Assembly: GCA_026419785.1 (NCBI GenBank)
Contig: JAODTK010005547.1
Location: 1-64,000 of the forward strand
Direction of reading: 5' to 3'
From: Sclerodactyla briareus
Lineage: Eukaryota > Echinodermata > Holothuroidea > Dendrochirotida > Sclerodactylidae
Length of the DNA stretch: 64,000 nt
Every line of letters starts with the position of its first letter. Positions within the stretch are counted from its first letter, which is position 1. A program made the position numbers and the translations under genes. Below the pieces are notes generated by a model, which did no database searches, was not told the origin of the DNA, and saw nothing but the letters and a program-made list of their open reading frames with translations. Below, in pieces: positions 36,401-48,400 of this stretch.

Positions 36401-39400
36401 TGACCCCCTTCGGGCCCCATAGGGCACGATAATCTTCTGAGTCGATCAATCACCGCAACGGAATGTTCACTTGGTGTTCCTGTCACAAAGAAGTCTCTCT
36501 CTTTGGTTACCAACATTTTATAGTAGTATAGGTTTTCAGGGGAGAAGTACTCTGGCAGAAATGTTTGAACATTGCTAAGCTAGAGAACCAATGATTCAGG
36601 ACTCAAACCGGGACAATTTTCAATATGGATATGAACGGTAGACATGTTAATGTACTGTTGTGCATTGATTTCAAGTTATAATGACCTTTATGACACTTAA
36701 CAAGCATCATGAAGAGCAACTTCATTTGTAAAAGGAGATGCATACATTTTTTCACACAATGGCTCTCAGGCTAATTTAAATGACCTTTGACCTCAACCTT
36801 TGGGTGGTCAAAGTTCACCCAGCAGTCAACGAATGAATATTATGATTCAACTTCGGTCAAAGTCCATCAAGCATGAGTGACCAGTTTTGGTGACGATTCA
36901 TCAGGCTTAACTTGGTGTGCCAAAAAAGTAAAAGCACTACAGACACAGGCGAAGACTGAAGACAGAAGCCATACAGACCAGATGACGTTTTCTGATGTCC
37001 TTTCTCTCACTAAAGTTCCTATCAATCAACATCCTGCCACCACCAATACAAGCAATCCCTCCCATAGGACTAATAATGGCTTTTCACAGTGAAATTAATG
37101 AGTGATTTCGCTACAAAACCAAGAAGTTGAGAAGAGAGTTGTGCAAGAATGACATCATTTATGATCATCATGCATGAGAGAATCTTTTCGATCTTGTGCA
37201 ATATCTCGGGATTGGACTGACGCATTCAGTTTTTTTCCTCCACTCATATATTAGCCTCTTTCAATTTATCCTGCAGTTGTGTTCTTTACCAATTCATCCA
37301 TATATTGCTCATTGTGGATCCGTATGGGGGAAAACATCTGTAAAGTTTGTTGCCGTAAGGTCCGTAATTTTTGTCAGGGGTAGTTTGCAAAGATTGCAAA
37401 CCTACGGTTTGTGCCAACTATCAAACTGCCAGTGTACCCCTAATGACCTTTAACATGATAGTATTTACGTCATTTCCATCCAATCAACTGTCAACATGTC
37501 TTATCCATCCCACCTTGGGGTGACCATCATACCCTTATTCCTCGTCACGTCTCGTCTGGAATCCACAAGCACATGTTGCTGTGGTTCATCTTGATAACCT
37601 CGTAAACTGCGTTTCCTTCAAAAACTCAGCGCCTGCCCTATGTACTGAGTCCGAGGAGGGAATTACTCCTCTGGATTGGCCAATACAACCTTTACAACCA
37701 TTGTTGGTCACCTGGACATGTGGTAGATTCTATGGGGTCGACACCGTGACTGTACCGTTACTCTATGCACCCTTGAGTAATTACCTCCTGCTGGGAGGAT
37801 ACGGAAAACAGACTGGAAGGATTGGGTGAAGAGGAGGTACTAGCAGATGTAAAAGGGCCCGCTCCAAGTCCCTGAGGTACAGATTAGGAGATACAGACAA
37901 CTTCCCCCCTATAGCAATTATATCCTCACAACCTATTTTTATGTGTCCGCTCTTCGAACCAACCCAATTCAAGCCCATTTTTACTATGTCCGTTTTCTAC
38001 TATGATGTAATTCAACTGACGGTGGTGCAGTGTTTGGTACGTGTTCCGATCACACCGAGGGTAACATGCTGACCATTGACAACATAGCATTATCATCTCA
38101 TAACACTGGCAACAAGTTAATAACAGGGTTCCTTCGATTCTGGGAACAATTTATGACTTTTCCATTACCAAATGAAGGATTCCATGACCTTCAGAGAAAC
38201 TTGGGGCCCAATTTTTCAAGTGAACGTTTAACAAAAGAGCCAAAGCAACAACACAACAGCAAACAGTTGTGAGAAAGTGACAACAACGCTCCATGATAAT
38301 TTCCTTGACTCAACGACTTTCACTGAATTTCAAAATCTGAATCCAGCCTGGATTTTTCCAGATGAATTCCATGACTTTCCCAGTTTCCATACCGCGGAAC
38401 CCTTTTTGAAAAGATCAATCAGTTGCCCACTCCCACTGAGCTTCCATCCTCCCCGCCCTGGCAATTCTTCGGCACCTACCACATCCTGGACGAATGGCCT
38501 CGATCCTCTTTGGCTCCATCTAAACGCGTTTCTTGGCGCCCTTGATGGTGACCACGGAGCATCGTCGATTTTCGATCCTAGTTCCGAAAATCCCGTTCCG
38601 GGGGAAGCTGATGGGCCCCCCGCCCCCCGTACTCGTCACCGATCTCCCGGAGCACCTGAACAGCGCCCCTGCGAGCCACAAGGCCTGTTCGGAACTTGGG
38701 GTCAACGTCCATCTGGATCTCGGCCACGTTCTCCTGCAGGGGTAAAATAACAACTTGACCTTCAGTCTTGTTGCCACTGACATCAGTCAACTTTGAAGTT
38801 ATGGTATGGATGATCTCATTTGGTTGCCATTGACACAGTCCACTTATGGCTCAACTTCTGACTGGTTACTCCAGTGTTCAGTTTGTCACTGATATGATTC
38901 AGGGGAACAATTGGTTGTGATATTATAAATACAAATACTCAATTTCTATTTTTTTTCAATCATCCAACTCGGGTCTTGTTCCGATTGCCGCTCACAGCGT
39001 GGGCATGGCCATGTGTTTCCCATATTTTTCTCAGAAAAGCATCGGTTACAACTCCCTGTTGATGTACGCATTATATCTATGAAGAAAGAACCAAACACAA
39101 TGGACAATCAGGGACCGTATATACTGTATGGGTGGAGGTGCATTGGAGGGAGTGTTGAGCTGTACAAGAGAAATGACAATCAGAGCATCTTGACAAAACT
39201 GATCCTACCAGCAACAAACAACGTGGTGAACCATTTTAGGTCTTTAGTCAGACTATGATTGTATCGGGTCGGTCATGAACTCAGAAGGTGGGTAGATGGG
39301 GGGGAAGGGGGACTCCAGGGTAGTTCGCAATCCTTAGCTGTGGTGAAGACAACCCATCTAGAAAGCAGGGAATCTAGCGTTGATGTCACAATAGAAAAGT

Positions 39401-42400
39401 CAAGTGGCTGATTCGTGAAGCCCCCGGTTGCTGCACGAAACGTCAGAAGTTTTTTTCATGCTTTACGATGTCTTCACTGAACTGGCTGACAGTTTGTGAA
39501 GCTCAGTTCAAACCGCAACAAGAATTGAAAAAATCTGACTTTAAAATGGATGATGATCAACACGGCATATTTGTTAAAAACATTACCACCTCCCACTCTC
39601 CTCCTCCTTTGTTCATCACGAAATGAAGGGATTTGAAACTCTTTCCTTACCAGTTCCTTGATGAGCTCCTCCAGACGCACTCTAGCGTCCTTCACAGCCG
39701 TTTTGGTCCCAATGATCGTGATCAGGGTTGGTCATCCCGTCCCTGCCGAGGGTAACACCAACCGGGCGTCGGTCTCTACGGACCCTGCGGATGTTGGCTC
39801 CCTGCCGGCCAATCAGGAACCGGTGGTACTCAACAGGGTTACAGTGGATCTCCTCCGAGTAGCTGGCCTCCTCCTGCAGGTGAGAGATTGATTGATTGAA
39901 TAAAATGCATTCTATGACACATCAACACAGGTGATTAATTGATTGATTGATTGAAAATAAAATGCCTTCTCATCTATTACACATCAACACAGGTGATCAA
40001 TTGATTGATTGATTGAATAAAATGCATTCTATGACACATCAACACAGGTGATTAATTAATTGATTGATTGAATAAAATGCATTCTATGACACATCAACAC
40101 AGGTGATTAATTAATTGATTGAATAAAATGCATTATATGACACATCAACACAGGTGATTAATTGATTGATTGAATAAAATGCATTCTATGACACATCAAC
40201 ACAGGTGATTAATTAATTGATTGATTGATTGAATAAAATGCATTCTATGACACATCAACACAGGTGATTAATTAATTGATTGAATAAAATGCATTCTATG
40301 ACACATCAACACAGGTGATTAATTAATTGATTGAATAAAATGCATTCTATGACACATCAACACAGGTGATCAATTGATTGATTGATTGAATAAAATGCAT
40401 TCTATGACACATCAACACAGGTGATTAATTAATTGATTGAATAAAATGCATTCTATGACACATCAACACAGGTGATTAATTAATTGATTGAATAAAATGC
40501 ATTCTATGACACATCAACACAGGTGATTAATTAATTGATTGAATAAAATGCATTCTATGACACATCAACACAGGTGATTAATTAATTGATTGATTGATTG
40601 AATAAAATGCATTCTATGACACATCAACACAGGTGATTAATTAATTGATTGAATAAAATGCATTCTATGACACATCAACACAGGTGATTAATTAATTGAT
40701 TGATTGATTGAATAAAATGCATTCTATGACACATCAACACAGGTGATTAATTAATTGATTGAATAAAATGCATTCTATGACACATCAACACAGGTGATTA
40801 ATTAATTGATTGAATAAAATGCATTCTATGACACATCAACACAGGTGATTAATTAATTGATTGAATAAAATGCATTCTATGACACATCAACACAGGTGAT
40901 TAATTAATTGATTGAATAAAATGCATTCTATGACACATCAACACAGGTGATTAATTAATTGATTGAATAAAATGCATTCTATGACACATCAACACAGGTG
41001 ATTAATTAATTGATTGAATAAAATGCATTCTATGACACATCAACACAGGTGATTAATTAATTGATTGAATAAAATGCATTCTATGACACATCAACACAGG
41101 TGATTAATTAATTGATTGATTGATTGAATAAAATGCATTCTATGACACATCAACACAGGTGATTAATTAATTGATTGAATAAAATGCATTCTATGACACA
41201 TCAACACAGGTGATTAATTAATTGATTGAATAAAATGCATTCTATGACACATCAACACAGGTGATTAATTAATTGATTGAATAAAATGCATTCTATGACA
41301 CATCAACACAGGTGATTAATTAATTGATTGATTGATTGAATAAAATGCATTCTATGACACATCAACACAGGTGATCAAGCTTTGTGGTCAGTGGAATTGT
41401 ACAAGTGAGGCAGGCTTAGTGGTTATTCATCAAGAGATACTACTTTGTGATCTGACCATCTCTTTCTTGAAGCCAATCGACCAAGTATTATTACTAGCAG
41501 CAGTACAAGGTTTGTCATTCCGAGACAAGAACAAAATTATCTGGTATTTTCTTCCACACTCCCAAGAAGAGCAGAAATGGCTCTGCCATTTATTCAGCTA
41601 CTCTGCTCAGATGTAAGTACCATCACTTTTTTTTCCTGTTCAAATAAATTTGTTTTGTCTTCACAATTGCTTTAAACACCCTCGTCTCATTACTCAGACA
41701 ACTATTAGTTTTTGCTGGGGATCAATGTCTCAATTCCTAACCTTTTGATTTACCTAGTGGCACCCAAGGCATTTATTACCCCGGGCACTGAGGTGCTTGC
41801 CCCATTTTGAGACTCACTATTAACACTATGACTGCTATTATTTACCCTTTCGGTATTATTCTTTGTTACTATTATTTACCCTTTCGGTATTATTCTTTGT
41901 TACTATTATTTACCCTTTTGCTGGCGAGGTCCAGGAGCTGCTTCTTGGCCTTGTCCACCTCCTCCTTGACACCACGGATACGGACCCTGTCAGCGTTGTC
42001 CCGCCCGGTGGGGAAGTGGATCATGACCCCGCCACACTCCTCAACGATGGACTTGATAAGGGTCCCCTTGGGGCCGATGATCGACTGGTGGAACTTGGAG
42101 GGGATGTTCACTCCTCCTCAACAATGTTGGCCTGCATATAATAATCAAATGCGTAACCTCCAAGGAATTAATTATAGAACACTACAGTTCTGATAGTGGT
42201 AGTGTAGCTATTTAACGGAATTGCCTATTTTGTTTAGCACAGGATTTCAAAACAGGGCAAATCCCTTTTTCTTTTGTTGTCATCGGAGCTCCATTCGGCT
42301 CCCAGTCTTGCTATATTCCAACATTGCATAGCCCTGTGTGGCTGGATAGAGCCAAGAGTTCTTCATGACTACCCCATGGGATGGTAGGGGTCAGTTTCTG

Positions 42401-45400
42401 GGTTGTTTACCGTCAACTTTGCCCCTCATCTTTGGGAATGGACCACATTTTCCAGCGGGCGAGCCTGTCCATTGGTAGACCTCATGCAGGACCCGTCGGT
42501 TGGGGTCTACTGCCGGGCTGGCTAGTAGGACCCGTCGGTTGGGGTCTACTGCCGGGCTGGCCTAGTAGGACCCAGGCGGTTGGGGCCTACTGCCAGGCTG
42601 GCCTAGTAGGACCCAGTCGGTTGGGGCCTACTGCCGGGCTGGCCTAGTAGGACCCAGTCCGGTTGGGGCCTACTGCCGGGCTGGCCTAGTAGGACCCGTC
42701 GGTTGGGGTCTACTGCCGGGCTGGCCTAGTAGGACCCAGTCGGTTGGGGCCTACTGCCGGGCGGCCTAGTAGGACCCAGTCGGTTGGGGCCTACTGCCGG
42801 GCTGGCCTAGTAGGACCCGTCGGTTGGGGTCTACTGCCGGGCGGCCTAGTAGGACCCGGTGGGTTGGGGTCTACTGCCGGGCGGCCTAGTAGGACCCGGT
42901 GGGTTGGGGTCTACTGCCGGGCTGGCCTAGTAGGACCCAGTCGGTTGGGGTCTACGCCGGGCTGGCCTAGTAGGACCCGTCGGTTGGGGTCTACTGCCGG
43001 GCTGGCCTAGTAGGACCCAGTCGGTTGGGGTCTACTGCCGGGCTGGCCTAGTAGGACCCGTCGGTTGGGGTCTACTGCCGGGCTGGCCTAGTAGGGATCC
43101 AGTCTGGGGGGCTACTGGCGGGCTGGCCTAGTAGGACCCGGTCGGTTGGGGCCTACTGCCGGGCTGGCCTAGTAGGACCCAGGCGGTTGGGGCCTACTGC
43201 CAGGCTGGCCTAGTAGGACCCAGTCGGTTGGGGTCTACTGCCGGGCTGGCCTAGCAGGACCCAGTCGGTTGGGGTCTACTGCCGGGCTGGCCTCGTTAGC
43301 TCATGAGTGAGTGAAAGTGGTCAAAATCTTTTCCTCTAGCTGTAGCTTCAACGGGGAATATACCTGCCACCCCCCCCCCCAATTTACCTTCTGACCACCC
43401 CCTCCCTAGGGCAACACCCTGGACATTCTCATACCAGAGCGTCCTACTTGAGTCATCCCATACCTCCCCCCCCCCCATCCCGACCTCACTAATAACAAAG
43501 AACTTACCAGTTCTCCCTGAATGGCCAGAACCTTTTCTTTGGCCTTCTCTACATTTTCCTTCCGTCCTATGATGGTGATCATGTTACTGGGGCCTGTTCT
43601 CCGCGGGATCTCGATCCTGGTATCTGGTTCTGACTAGACAAAAGAGGAGAGAAGACCCTCAGGGGGGACATGTTCAACATTTTCTACTCTGAAAAAAAAA
43701 GTGAACTCCACATTAAGCGTGTGACCACTGAGAGGGCTACGTATCAACCGAGACCAACACTCAGCCCCATTCCAACTGATTGAGAGCGGGAGCAATTTTA
43801 GCTGGAGCCAGGCTCCGTTTGGGCCCGTGAGCAGCCGTTTGGTGCCCGTGAGCAGCCGTTTGGTGCCCGTGAGCAGCCGTTTGGCGCCCATGAGCTGTGG
43901 AGATGTCAAATGTCCAATACATATTGGCAAAATTACACACTTCTCCATCATCTCCTCTCAAAATTGAGCCTGGTCCCATTTTCACTAAAATCACCCTTGA
44001 ATGGGAGTGATACAGTTTCATAAATGGAGAATAATACAACTAATTATATAATTATATATATATATATTATATAATTATCTCAGTTTGTCATTTTTTACCA
44101 GGTTACCTGAATCTCTGAGTAGAAGAAACCCTTCCTCAGCCATTTTAGGAGCAAAACACCTGTCGCTTTCTAATTTTTGCCAACTGGTTCTCACAGTGAG
44201 GTTGCTAAAGTGAAACAGTACAGCTGTTCTACTTGGGCAAGTTGACCCCACCCAATGGCAGAAATACTTAGTGGGACCCCAAATTGACACCCACCTTGTT
44301 AACAGTGGCACCGCCTCGTCCGATGACGTTCTTGTGGAACTGTTTCATGATCGGGACCTGTTCCTCATAGTTCTCGGCAGTCTGAACAAGAGAAAGAATA
44401 AACAAATAATGGTTTGTAAAAAAAACAAAAAAAAAAACTAAATGCTTGTGAGCTGGGTTCATCAACAACGACATGGTCCAGCAGAGAAATGCTACTACAA
44501 AGCTCAAGGGATTCCATTGTTTGCTTTTAACAAAACCTACTGAAATCAATTATCATAATATAATAATAAATAAAAGTTGATTGTTTAGCTCTCAGTCCAC
44601 CCACTTTGCTGTGGAGTAATTTCATTACTAATTATTTATATTGATTTATTCGTCCAACAGCGTTGTCCCCCCACCACCGTCGCCAGAAGATTTTCGTATT
44701 AACACAATAACTCTTTAACACAATATCCAATTGACACAAAACTTTGCACAAATGTTCGCCCTCACAAAATCTTGGATGAGTTCGAATGTGGGCATCACTG
44801 CACCACTCTGGCGGCGGCCACTTGGATTTTAAACGAACTGATTGATGGTGTTGTACAATAACTCCCAAAAAGTGGGTGTCGCCCGACCGCTTTGCCAGCA
44901 GCCATTTTGGATGTTTCGCAAAACCAAGTTTTCATTGATTTGCACATTTTGAAGCGTGGCGATCTTTTAAAGACCAATTTTTGTTTTGGCCTCATATGAC
45001 CCCACCAGGCTGTAATTGTTTGATTTCACGATATTCATTTTTCCCGCAGATTGACACACATAATTGCGTGATGAAAATTTTGAATGGGTGAAATGTGGAT
45101 CGCCTGACCGTCGGACAGCGGCCATTACTTTTTTTTACGGATTTCTTTGCAAAACTGAGTTTTCGCTTATTTGCGCACTCTGAAGAGACCAACTGAAAAC
45201 TTTTGTTTTCTCCCCATACGACCCCACCCGGCGGCTATTTCGAATTTGGGCGAAAAATTTCTACAAAACATAATGGGTCATAATTCCCCTACTGATGAAA
45301 ACAAAGCCAAACAATGTCACCTCCGATGATCGAAAAAAAGGCGATATACAGGTGGCGGGTTTACCCGCAGGCGATGTCTAGTCTGCTGGTAACAACACAG

Positions 45401-48400
45401 TTCTTTGTGGGCAAATTGGCAAAAGCTCTGCCAAAAGTGATTCCTAGAATTTTAATACTTTTATACAGGGGTGAGGAAGTTTGACTGGGATGAATGGCTA
45501 CAGGTTTAGGCTGGGCTTTCCTTAGAATGATTTCATACCCCCTGATCCTGACTAACAGTTTCAATGGTCTTATGGACTCTTAATTTGCTCCTGGGAGGTG
45601 ATAATTTCCCCCTAATCACCATCATTTAAGAAACCATGAAGCGATAGTTGAAGGTAGAACTAACTTAATCAGAAAAACGATTGAAAAAGGATGTAAAAAG
45701 TTTGATGATGAAACTTACTCAACAGTAGACATGTCAGGCTGGCGAAAGAGAAGGGCAATGAGGTTGCTAATCCCAGACTTTGTGTTATTGCCATTTAGAT
45801 GTTCAATGGTGTGTGGGTCAATATGGGGCACGTTGAATATGTGGAACAGATATTTTGCCCTACTCACCAGTTTCTTGGCCATGTGCTGGAGGAAGGTGTA
45901 GCACTTGTCCACGTCTTCCTTTGGGCCCCTGAGGGTCACCACATCAGACTTCTTGCCAGCGCTGGGGAACGTGATCTGGACCTGGGGGGTTGGAAAATTG
46001 CAAAACCTGGCATTCTGGGTAAGTTTGATATCTATGAGTTTCGGATCTGGGTACCCAGCCCGGGTCTGTGTTACAACTAGCGGTAACTCTTCTCCTTTTC
46101 CTGGGTACCACATTCATTTGGGACATTATTGTACGAGAGAGAACAAAGCCAGATCAGAGGGCCTGAAGGCTCTTTTAGGTGTCCACATCAGGCGTCTTTT
46201 TTAAAATATTTTTTTATGGTAAACTTGGCCGAGTAAGGACCAAACATATTGAAGGACCGGCAAGAGTGCAGACCTGGATATTGTTTGACAGACAGCATCA
46301 TGCAACTTGCCTACGCCTTGTTTGTCCTTTCTCCAAGACCTTGTGCTGAGTGCGTCAAGCGAGAAGGCACAGGTACCATTTTCAAAGTCTTTGGTATGAC
46401 CCGACCAGGATTGGTGCTGAGTCTCCTGGGTGGGAGGCCGACACTCTGCCAATTGTGCCAACCACTCGGTCTGTGTGATCATGAGTAAACACTAACAGCA
46501 ATTCTTCTTTTCATTTGTTAACTATTGTTTAGCTGAAATAATGAAGCGTTTTTAAAAGCTCAGAATTTTAATTTTCAATTTTCCAGCTGATGTCCCACCC
46601 ATGGACAATAATTCATGGATTGAGCCAGTTACCCAAAATACACGAGACAATTTTTTCACTGTGATGTCATGTGACGGAGCACCATCGGGCTTCGCCCCAG
46701 TTACTGTGAACAATGAGACAATCCAGAGCTATCCATGAGCAAGCATACCTACCACTTATGGCCAATATATGATCTGGTGGATTGGGAGGTGGATTAGCTT
46801 CAGTTTGGTAGAGCACCACGGCAAACCATTGATTGCGAGTTCGGAGCATTGGAAGCGAGGACTTTTCCGCAGTGGCTGTTGGACAAGGAATGTCTCCTGA
46901 AATGTCCCACGCCACCCACGTGTTAAAGTGGGTACCTTGTGAGGTGACTTGTGAAGAGTATCGAGCGCCGTATGAGGCTGCTCGATATTGGGAAGTCCCC
47001 CGGGAGACACAGTGAAGTGACGTACTGAATGGTGCGTCGGGAGAGAACAAGAAGCAGTGCATGCTGTATGATACGGGTGTGACAAGTCACTAATGATCAG
47101 GGGTAATATCTGTAAAGCGCTTTGAGCAAGTCTTTGACCTGGAAAAGCGCAATATAAGAACAAGATGTTGTTATTATTATTGGTATGACTTGCCTCATAT
47201 TTCTTCCAGAAGAACACTTGATGAACCTCGTTCCCGCTAGCCAATCACAACCACAGTAACTGGTTGCCATACCAATTTTGTAATCAACAAACACATGTGC
47301 AATACCATGAATATTGTAAACCTGCAATTCCTCCACTTTCGTTGCATCTAACAACAGATTGAAATTCAATATGCAAGGTACTAGGTGGATTAGTATTAGT
47401 CCCAACTAACCTTTGAACCTACCACTGCGTATGGCCTGTATCCCAGTGAGGAGGATTTGGCCCTGCTTGCTAACGTCCATAACAAACATACAGACAGACT
47501 GACAGACAGACAGACAGACAGACAATCTCACCTGGTTGAACTTCTCCCTGATTTCCTTGATGTTCTCGCCCCCATCCGATGATCAGCCGATGGAAGCGGT
47601 ACTTCGATTAGGATGTCCCTCTGCTTCTCGTTTTCCTATCAAGTGGGTGGATAATTGATCAGTGAGATAATAATCACCAAACATTCAAGTTTTGAATGAC
47701 TGAATAGACGTGTGATGAAACATGTTGTTTAGATTCGAATCCGCAAAGATCATTCACGGTGAGCTGAATTCCCTGGATCAATTTATACTGAAAAGACACT
47801 GAATGCATTGCAAAGTTTAGTGAACAATCAGTGTGGTTCGATTGTGCAACCAAAATAGGATCAGATTAGTCTTTATCTAATGCAGCTTCGTGTAGGACTG
47901 GGTGTTTCCTGCATTGTGTGGCTGCAATAACATTGTGGGGGCAAGTAGCGGAGAGCCCTCTCCACAGCCTTCTCCATGCCATCCAGTGGGGTAAGCACTG
48001 TTCTAATGCATTCTAAATAGAGATATCAGCCTACGTGAACACAGCATTGCAATAATGGGCGTATTAGGATGTAAATGTGGTTGGGGCATTTCCCTTTCAG
48101 AACAGCTAGTATATAGTCTTTCATACAGTGGGTACAGAACTCAGCACAATTAAAAACTGTCACAGTTGGTAATTTTCTGCCTATTTTCTCAAATTGCCTT
48201 CTCTTCCCAGACAGGAAAAAAAAAATGGAGCCATTTCAAGAAAAAAACCATACATCACGTGTAAGAACAAGGTTTCTATCACCCAGAATTATACATACGG
48301 GGCCCGACGTTGTTACCTCCTGCGATAGGGCTGGGGAAACTGAAACCGAATCAGAGGACGGGGAAGGGGAGGGGCAGAGTCTGTCCCAAGAGCACCCCAC

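Noticed and set aside
38277..38750. 157-codon plus-strand ORF
   Set aside because: Antisense to the vigilin KH10 exon, with no domain; the minus strand explains the sequence.
39874..41375. Regular repeats with even spacing, considered as a CRISPR array
   Set aside because: There are no unique spacers; the whole unit repeats, and it is intronic in a eukaryotic gene. It is a minisatellite.
42381..43010. Two 88-codon ORFs with Gly/Pro/Leu repeats
   Set aside because: They run through the 41-bp minisatellite; the peptide repeat follows from the DNA repeat.
45799..46204. Plus-strand ORFs of 93 and 99 codons
   Set aside because: Antisense shadow of the intact vigilin KH6 exon.
46793..46870. Possible tRNA gene (A box and B box visible)
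   Set aside because: The arms do not pair into a cloverleaf and a SINE body follows; it is a SINE head.
46667..47244. Minus-strand ORFs of 131 and 162 codons
   Set aside because: They cover the tRNA-derived SINE at 46785-47192 in reverse and contain no domain.
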